Positions 1 through 8,000 of a DNA stretch of 20,639 nucleotides are shown in pieces (the first letter of the stretch is position 1; each line of letters begins with the position of its first letter). The translations under genes and the position numbers were made by a program. Location: the NCBI GenBank assembly GCA_008931825.1, contig QXVZ01034033.1, forward strand, positions 1 to 20,639. The letters run 5' to 3'. The notes below the pieces were generated by a model. The model searched no databases and was not told where the DNA came from. It saw only the letters and a program-made list of their open reading frames with translations. The DNA comes from Phallusia fumigata (taxonomy: Eukaryota > Chordata > Ascidiacea > Phlebobranchia > Ascidiidae).

Positions 1-348
1 AATCACACATTATTCTCTTTAAATTTGTCAATAAAATCTTTAAACACATTGCTTTAACCCAGTAAACCTGAGGAGGTAAACAGAATTAAATTTGCTGCAG
101 CGCGTACAATATTGATCCATTAATTGTGCTCTTTACTTTTTTGCACTCCATAATGTTTTTACATTGTGCAGCTATTTCCGACTTGGTGATTTTTTTTGGT
201 GCAATTGTGTCGCTGAATTTTTTCACCAAGCGAAAAAAAACTCAATTATAAATGATGATTAACATGAAATAATCAACAAATAAAACTATATTTAACTTTT
301 ATGTTGTTCATACAGTAAACTTGTACATTTCTTTACATTTTGAATCAG
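1..348 (+). other. Intron sequence upstream of the first visible S10 exon
   Basis: The exon at 349 begins in phase 2 after a CAG acceptor (346-348), so this stretch is most simply the 3' end of intron 1 of gene 1. It is AT-rich. I found no segment coding for the expected signal peptide plus YSGYL...HYW exon, so that exon is outside the window. Confidence 0.7.
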
Positions 349-3300
349 GTTTGTTGAGTCTCAGAATGACCCACAAAAGGATCCATTAGTTTTGTGGCTC
401 TTCGGTGGTCCAGGATGCAGCTCAGTCGATGGGTTGTTGTCCCAAAATGGCCCCTACAGAGTAAGCTTGTCGAAGTTTAAATTAGCTGAACTTTCCTGGC
501 AACATTCAAATACATAGCTACCAAAAACTTGTATCTATTAAGTACTTTTTATCACAAACATTTTACAAACTCTTTGTTACCATTAATGCAAAACTCCAAA
601 ACTGCTTAGAATTTGTGTTATCTGTCCTAACATTCATCGATAGTTGTGGTTTAAATTCTGGTCTTGTTTTTTATGTTTACTCTGCTTGTAGCTAATGGAA
701 ATAACGGGGTTGAGTCAATCAAGTAAACATCTGACGGTTGTGTCAAGTTGACCATAAGTTTAATGGTCGTAAAGTACTTCGCTAGTAATTGCCTTTGTCA
801 GAGCCACTCAACTGGCAGAATGCGTTCTTAATCTGGGCCTTTGCAGTGTAAACAAGAACTGCAGACTTCAGGAGAAACCCATGCCTTCTGTTTTACAAAA
901 TGTTTGTGCATTCTACATGTTGTGTAAAAATAAGATATTTTTGTCGAACTCCATAAATAATACATCCTGACTTGGCCAGTTACATCACCAAGCCTTTGCG
1001 AATATTGACCCCAATGAAAGTTGAGTGGCCAAGGCATATGTTGTCAACAGCAACCAACTTACAAAATTTGGATCAAGTTTGTCAAACTTAAACTTTTAGG
1101 TGAATGATGATGGAGAAACACTTCACATGAACCCTTACAGTTGGAACAAACTTGCAAATGTTCTTTACATTGAATCACCAGCAGGGGTTGGATATTCGTA
1201 TGATGATAATGATGACCTAAAAACCAATGATGATAAGGTGGGTTTTTTTAAATGTTTTTTACATTATATTTCAGACATGAAACTTTATGACCTAAAAACC
1301 AATGATCATAGGGTATGTTTTCAAAACTTTTTGCAAAATAATAAAACACAAAAACTATATATTTGTCTCAAAAATTTACCATTTTTTCTGAATTACAACT
1401 GTAAATTATCTCAAAGTTTTGAAGAAGAATTTCCATAGAAAAGGACTTGCCAATTATATGAAATGTCGATAAAATTTCAAATGACTTTCACTGAACACTT
1501 TATATTTTACAGATTTGTTCAAGTCACTACAATGCAGTAAAACACTTTTTTAAGAAGTTCCCAGAATTCGTGTTGCATCCTTTATATGTTTTCGGTGTGA
1601 GTTATGGTGGGGTGTATGTTCCAATGTTGTGTGAAAGAATTCAAAGTGGAGATGTTAAAATAAATTTGCAGGTAAGTCTATGGCTTGTATGCAGCCTACA
1701 CAGTTTATGTCCAACTTTGCTCCGTAAAGGTCAGACAACAAATTATTTTACAATTTCAATCATTGAATAATGATGAAATCACCAGCATGAGTTGAACATT
1801 TTTCAAAATGTTTCCCGTTTTACACGATTTACACTCCTCACAATAATTATTAGGATTTTCATGAGTATTTTTTTTTCTTGTCTGTCCAATGCTTGTAAAG
1901 GCTTTCAAAGCAAGCTTTTGGGTCAGCCTAAAAAAATTAACTTACATTTGGTGTAAAATATAATAAGTGTACATAAAATGTGTTTTTCCAATTTTACTAA
2001 ATTGACGCTAGCCCCTAATTGTCACTAACCTCCAAAATAACTACTATACAACATTGAACAAATTTGGAATAAATATGTCTTCTTACAATTTTGTTGTTGT
2101 TTTTGCAGGGCATGGGTATTGGAAATGGTGTTACCAGTGTAGCAATGATCAAAAACTCCCTTATGTTTTATTCCTACTATCATGGACTTCTTGGGGACAG
2201 GTTTGTAAAAAAAAATTTTGTCGCTATTGTTCACATATAAGTGCAATTTGTTGACATAATATTGTGTTTGTGGATGAATTTTTAGCCAGTGGAAGACACT
2301 GACATCGACCTGTTGCAGTGGAACTCCATCAAAGGAAAATTGTGATTTTGTCACAAACTCAAAAGCGCAATGTGAATATATGGTGAGAATTCAGTGTTTT
2401 CTCGAAAAACTTGAATTAAACATTCTTACATTGTTTGTTGGTTTTGTTTTAATATTATTGGGAGTGGAACACTCACTGAATATGTTATGTTTGTAAGAGT
2501 CCACTCCTGTCTCATTGTGGTTTTGTTGGATAATTTTTTATTTGATTTTTTTCATCATTAAATTTAACTTGAGATAACCCAATGGGTTTCACTGGGTCGG
2601 AGCAATGTCGTTCAAGTTCTTTGCTTGGGGAAACGCAAGCAACTGAGACAGGATTAGAACTACTAGCACATCTTTGCGAGTATAAGGTGGTCATGCTAAT
2701 CACTCAGCTATCTTAATGATGTCTTGGTAATATTGATACCGTTATGATAAAAACAAGTTTATGTGGCCCCAAAATAATAAGCTTGTTTATGTGGATTAAA
2801 ATAATAAAAGTCAATATTGTTTAACATATATTTAGGTTGCCAAGACTTTTCAGTACTTGCTGTCACTTGGGGTGAACACCTTTTCATTATATAGTGACTG
2901 CAGCACTGGTAAACCTACGCGAAGCATTCAGTATGAACATGCCATGCTAGCAATTTATGGAACCAACCCACTGCTATTCAACAACACTGGATACAAGTTG
3001 GAGGTTTGTCAAAATTTGTGCTTTAGACATTTTTGAGTTCGGGGTTTTGCTGATACTTAGTCACAATGTCGACAACTGCCTTTGAATGATTCAATAATAA
3101 AAACAAATATAATGCAAAGGGAACTTTTAGAAAAATACAATCACTTTATTACATTTAAGTAGTCATATGACCTAATTGACAGAGCAGGCCACAGTACATG
3201 TTACTGACCTCGTATAAAGCTGCTAATTACACCATAAACTTGTTTATTATGTGATTAACTCCCAGTTTAAGGTTCGGAAATAAAGAAAACAATGTTGTAA

Positions 3301-4568
3301 AAGTTTGGTTGCATCACTAAACTGAAACCTGTGCCTGTCCCCCATGTTACTTAGTATTTTGTGGTTTTATTCTACAGCTTTCACCCAACTGACCAAACTT
3401 TTTGGTAAATCGTTAACTGCCATTATTATGCAATCGTTTACCATTTAAAAGCAATGTCACTTACTGTTTTTATTCATTGTTCTTCTGGTTTGTAAACGGA
3501 ATTGTTAAAACTTTTTTTTTAATTAAAATTAAAACCTAATAAGATGTTTGTGGTTTTTAAATAAAAAGACTACTATAAGTTTGATTTTGGTTTTTGGATA
3601 AGTGGGGTTGTTTAAAATTTTTGCAGAACACAATGAACTGCATCAATTCGACTGCTGAAACAAGTTGGCTAAATAGGGAAGATGTTCGGGAAGCTCTTCA
3701 CATTAAATCTGATCTTCCACCATGGTCAGTGTGCAGGTGGGTGACAAATTTAATCGTCAAATTTAAGAAAACACTTATTGTGTGTAGTTTTAGCGTTTGA
3801 CTTCATTAGTGATTTTGCCCGAGCTATGAAACCTCACTTGGATTTTTTTGCTAATGTTTAAAAATGAACCTAATATTTGTTTGGCATTGATTAATAAAAT
3901 TGTTTCTGTAAAAAATAAAAATAAAGTACAAATTTGTCAACAAATCTTACTTACTCTTACAAAACAATTTTCCTTCATCTTAAAGATCACATGTTACAAA
4001 ACATTTGCATCTTTTTAACACCAGTGCAACAGTTACATACACTTCAATATATCAATCTATGGAAAAGCAGTACAAACAATTACTAAAAAATCCAAAATTT
4101 CGGGTGCTTGTATACAATGGAGATGTGGACACAGTTTGCAATTTTATTGGTGATGATTGGTTTGTGAACAGTTTAAATGTCACTGTGGTAAAACCACAGA
4201 CCCCATGGTATGTCAATCAGCAACTTGCAGGATTCGCAAAAACTTTCAAACAAATTGTTTTCACAACCATTCGGGTGAGTGTGTTGAAAATATGTATGAA
4301 CAAGAATTAAGTTTAAAAGTTTTTAGATTGTCAATCTATTTGATTTTTTTTAGCTTGGTGAAACATAATGTGATGACACTACGCAAATAATAATTTTTTT
4401 TATTCTTATGTGTTTTAAATTTAAACACTTCATAATTTCTGGTGATAGAAAACATGTCTTGCAACATAAGATGTTTTTCAGGGTGCTGGTCATATGTCAT
4501 CAGAGTGGAAACCATCTTATACATTGTCGATGCTTGAGAAGTTTCTGAAAAATGAACCATTTTATTGA
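349..4568 (+). CDS. Serine carboxypeptidase-like protein (peptidase S10, cathepsin A type), 5' partial, carboxylate-binding site altered
   Basis: Nine exons are visible: 349-460, 1100-1237, 1513-1671, 2109-2200, 2286-2382, 2836-3003, 3627-3736, 4025-4274 and 4482-4568 (TGA 4566-4568). They give 403 residues plus the stop, all with GT-AG junctions and no internal stop. The first visible exon starts in phase 2, inside the Trp codon of the family HYW motif, so the signal-peptide exon lies upstream of the window. The triad is present: Ser 1600-1602 in GVSYGG, Asp 4128-4130 in NGDVD, His 4491-4493 in GAGH. The paired-Cys pattern of lysosomal protective protein (TCCSG, ENC, QC) is kept. N-glycosylation sequons include NST, NNT and NVT. 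Family knowledge: S10 enzymes remove C-terminal residues in lysosomes or vacuoles. Odd: the oxyanion motif reads [10 protein letters not shown] instead of [10 protein letters not shown], the later Glu is Gln (443-445), the Glu before the catalytic Ser is Val (1597-1599), and GHxVP is GHMSS. Inference: an expressed paralogue with changed substrate preference. An inactive form is possible but less likely, since frame, splice sites and triad survive. Confidence 0.93.
790..1036. mobile_element. Possible MITE-like inverted-repeat element in gene 1 intron 2
   Basis: CCACTCAACT at 804-813 and its exact reverse complement AGTTGAGTGG at 1019-1028 sit inside longer imperfect arms. TGCCTT starts the left arm (about 790) and AAGGCA ends the right arm (about 1036), with a roughly 5-nt indel between the arms. 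The interior (about 200 nt) has no meaningful coding capacity. No clean target-site duplication is visible, so the MITE label is tentative. Confidence 0.4.
1214..1312 (+). repeat. 75-nt offset tandem duplication spanning the exon 3 donor site of gene 1
   Basis: GACCTAAAAACCAATGAT occurs at 1214 and again at 1289, an offset of exactly 75 nt. Each copy is followed by a splice-donor-like sequence: AAG|GTGGGT at 1238 and AGG|GTATGT at 1313. The sequence between the donors stays open in the exon frame, and both donors leave phase 0. Use of the distal donor would insert 25 residues without breaking the protein. Gene 2 has no such copy after its exon 3. Confidence 0.75.
2460..2715 (-). mobile_element. 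Composite tRNA-derived SINE, copy A (gene 1 intron 6)
   Basis: Read on the minus strand it starts with a tRNA-like box A (AGCTGAGTGATTAGC) and box B (AGTTCTAATCC). The core then matches copy B (8662-8952) at high similarity, through TTGCTTGCGTTTCC, GACATTGCTCC and ATTGGGTTATC. An A-rich linker follows, then a 3' module starting near CAATGAGACAGG. The end of that module pairs GGAGTGGA with TCCACTCC (+ strand 2461-2468 and 2500-2507). A composite SINE called Cics-1 has been described in Ciona; from memory I cannot confirm identity. Confidence 0.8.
3004..3626 (+). other. Intron 7 of gene 1, no internal feature recognised
   Basis: This 623-nt intron (GTTTGT donor, TTTTTGCAG acceptor) is AT-rich with several homopolymer T and A runs. 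I saw no repeat shared with other parts of the window and no exon-like segment. The same is true of the other unlisted introns over 300 nt: 1672-2108, 9234-9690, 13095-13456, 14746-15056 and 15191-15601. Confidence 0.7.
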
Positions 4569-5043
4569 TACCCAACAACTCAAATTTTATGTGAACAGTG
4601 CTTGCCATTGAATGTTGCAAACTTTCTTAGGTTGATCTGTACTTTGTCTCGTTTTGTTTTTATGTTGGCATTGTTTGTTTCTTGACCTATGCTTTCAAAA
4701 TTTGTATCTAAATTTTTTTAACAACATTGCTACAAATCGTTTTTTTGCATTTTTTTGCTTTTTTTCTCCTTAATTTTGGCCATGCAGAGAGCAAAGGCGT
4801 TTTGAGTTAAAACAGATGTTGAATTTTCTGCTTCCTCTGTTGAACCATGCCAAGATCCTGAAATATGAATTTTACAGTTAACCCATAATTAAGCTTTCTG
4901 TAGCATTGCATTTGTTCTTATTTTTCCTTTTAAATTTGTCTATTATATTTTCAACATGTTCTAACTTAAAATTTGTCCAAAACCATGACAACATTGATGC
5001 AGGTATGGCATTTTTTACATTATCCAGCAAGGTGTTGTTGTAG
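4569..5043 (+). other. Short spacer between the two S10 genes, without a standard poly(A) signal
   Basis: Only 477 nt separate the gene 1 stop codon from the gene 2 ATG. I find neither AATAAA nor ATTAAA in it. It is T-rich with several poly-T runs (e.g. around 4740-4770). This must contain the 3' UTR of gene 1 and any promoter of gene 2, or the pair is co-transcribed. Confidence 0.7.
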
Positions 5044-5045
5044 GA
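5033..5045 (+). promoter_or_regulatory. Candidate (trans-)splice acceptor immediately 5' of the gene 2 start codon
   Basis: GTTGTTGTAG ends at 5043, leaving only GA before ATG 5046. A second AG acceptor-like site follows GATGCAG at about 5001. Tunicates use spliced-leader trans-splicing, and very short leaders after an AG are typical of such genes (family knowledge). That this site is used is inference; an upstream non-coding exon would give the same look. Confidence 0.4.
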
Positions 5046-8000
5046 ATGAGTATGTGGCAATTAGTGATTTTGTGTTTGTGGCTGACTGTAGCTGATGCAG
5101 CGAAATCAGACGACCTGATTACGAGCTTACCTGGATTATCACAGATGCCCTCGTACAAGCAGTATTCTGGTTATCTTACTGCCTCTGAAACCAAGCATTT
5201 TCATTACTGGTCAGTTCCACTTTTACATTTACTACCAGCTGATTAAAGTCACTTTTTGTATTAATAAAGACAATAGTGATTGTTGACTTGTGCATCATAA
5301 TGTATTTACTAAATGCTCTCTGGCAGCTATGCTTTTAAATAACTTCTTCCACCAACTTTAACATTGTTTTCCTGTAGTTATCGAGTTTAGTTTGTTTTTG
5401 TTTTCATTTTAATATCATGTCTGTGTATTTTTGCTGTTAAAAATTCAACTGGAACCATTTTTAATGATACAGTATTTGGTTCCCAGTAATTTTAGTTTTA
5501 CTTACTCTGGGATTTTTTTATTTTATGATGTCTTTTTTGGATCAATAACTACCCGTTAACACACTCTTTCTTGTATAGACATATCATGTAAAAATAGTGA
5601 TACACTGTGCAGCACTGGTAATGACACAGAAAAAAATTGGTGCAAAAGTGTCTTGTTGTGTCATCTACGTTGTTATTTTAAGTCTTGCTGCTTTTATACT
5701 TAGGTTTGTTGAATCTCAAAAAGACCCACTGAATGATCCGCTGGTTTTATGGTTGAACGGAGGCCCAGGATGTAGCTCAATGGGAGGATTTCTAACAGAA
5801 AATGGACCTCTGCATGTAATCAAGACTTTTTTCTTTCCTTTTTGTTCAATTAAACTAATTTAATTACACTATGTTTAAAACATGAAATTTTAAAAAAATT
5901 TCAAAATATATTTGGAAAAAACATCAATCACTGCCTCAAAAGAACAATATTATGTTAAATTTTTTTATTGACTATGCTATTTTGCTACTGTTATTTTATG
6001 GAGACCATGTTGTTTTTTATGTAGGTTAATTAAACATATCTAGAAATTTTATTCAAATACTTGACTCACTTTTCAGATAATATCCGATGCCAAAACATTG
6101 AAAACTAACCCGTACAGCTGGAACAAAATTGCAAATGTTCTCTATGTGGAGTCACCAGCAGGTGTTGGATATTCCTACGATGACAACAATGATTGGAACA
6201 CCGATGATGACAAGGTTTAAACTTGAGTTTAGATATCACGTTTAGTTTTGCATAATTTGCAATTACTTAACAAATGTATGAATCGTACATACATGGCAGA
6301 TATATTAGAAGTAGTGGAATATTATGATAACAATTTTGTTGCAGGTGTCTTTACTGAACTACAATGCTTTGATCGACTTTTTCAAGAAGTTTCCTGAATA
6401 TTCAAGTAATCCTTTTTTTGTCACTGGCGAAAGTTATGGAGGAGTTTACCTTCCGACATTGAGTGTTAGAATTATGGAGGGAAGTTTTAAATTCAACTTC
6501 CAGGTAAAAACAAATGTTTGTAACCTTATAAACAAACTTGTGCAAAAATTCTGTGTTTAAAAAACAATTTGGAAGGCTTATGTGTAAAATTGCATGTTTT
6601 CATATAAGGGCATGGCAATTGGCAACAGTTTGAGCAACTACGAGATGAACGACAACTCTGTGGTTTTTTATGCTTACTATCATGGACTTTTTGGACAGGT
6701 GTAAGTGGTTTTCTTTAAGTTTTTAAAATTTATCNTTTAAATTCAACTTCCAGGTAAAAACAAATGTTTGTAATCTTGTAAACAAACTTGTGCAAAAATT
6801 CTGTGTTTAATATACAGTTTGGAAGGCTTATGTGTAAAATTGCATGTTTTCATATAAGGGCATGGCAATTGGCAACAGTTTGAGCAACTACGAGATGAAC
6901 GACAACTCTGTGGTTTTTTATGCTTACTATCATGGACTTTTTGGACAGGTGTAAGTGGTTTTCTTTAAGTTTTTAAAATTTATCAAACATACCAAACAAC
7001 GCAAAGTTTGCAGGACATATTTTAGACAGTAAAAACACCTGCAGTGCAAGGTTTAAAAAAAATGGTTTATAAATGTAAAAAGGTATTGCACAGAAGACAA
7101 ATAGACAACAAACCCTTTTTTGATGCCAATTTGCACTTTATTAGAACCAGTTAAAAGTTTTTGTTCAACAGTTTGCAATCTAATGGGTTTAAAACATATT
7201 TTTATGCAGATTATGGGACGCACTCACAACTTATTGCTGCAATGGAGTGGCCACAAGAGAAAACTGCAATTTCCACAATAGCTCAAATGGAAACTGTGTT
7301 GATGCGGTAAGTCCTACTTCTCATAATAACGTTTGCTGAACTGAGCATCGCCATTTTTAATGCTCAGTTTTCGCGCAAAATCTGCTCAACCCCATACAAC
7401 GATGATCAAAGGTTCAAGTTTGAGTTTGTGTAGAGAATTTTGGCTGAAGACTTCTGCTTGGAAGAATAGAAATTGTAGCGACTGTAGAGCACCGAGCTAT
7501 ACCATGCGATGCTTGGTGTTCGGCCAAACAGAGCTTTTATTGTTTTGACCCAACTCCACTATCCAGTATTTTTAATTTGTCTATCTCAGTAATTAAACTA
7601 GAAACAGTTCATTTCGAAGATTAAAAAAGTGGTAAGCCGAGCAGAGCCGGGGCAATGGCCAAATTAGTGACGTAAATAAACCAATTAATACCAAGATATC
7701 GGCGAGTAATTATCTAGGCGATGCCTAAATCTGCAACTTAGTGACCCAAACAAATTTGTAGAAGACCCATACGCTGGAAGTACTGTGCTAATGTACGAGT
7801 GGTTTTAGGTTGAGGAAGTCTCCCAGTATATTTTCCACGTGGGTTTGAACGCTTACGCTCTGTATGACAAGTGCGACTCCAGCGACGAACTTGTGTATCC
7901 CGAAGAATATCTGAAATCTATCTCCCATCTGTTTGTCCAGAATCCTAAAGTTGAAGAGCTTAAGAAATACATGGAAAAGGTTGGTAGAACTGTCAAGACT

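Noticed and set aside
2512..2703. Minus-strand ORF of 63 codons and its similar + strand partner at 8621-8848 as a small gene family
   Set aside because: The resemblance between the two peptides is explained by the shared SINE sequence; the frames have no start context or other support.
349..4568. Gene 1 as a pseudogene because of its altered motifs
   Set aside because: Nine exons have intact frames, canonical splice sites and matching phases, and the Ser-Asp-His triad, cysteines and sequons are kept. Decay would not spare these selectively.
6609..6950. A real tandem duplication of exon 5 in gene 2
   Set aside because: The copies are separated by a single N with near-identical intron flanks, and including both exons would break the reading frame. 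It is an assembly overlap.
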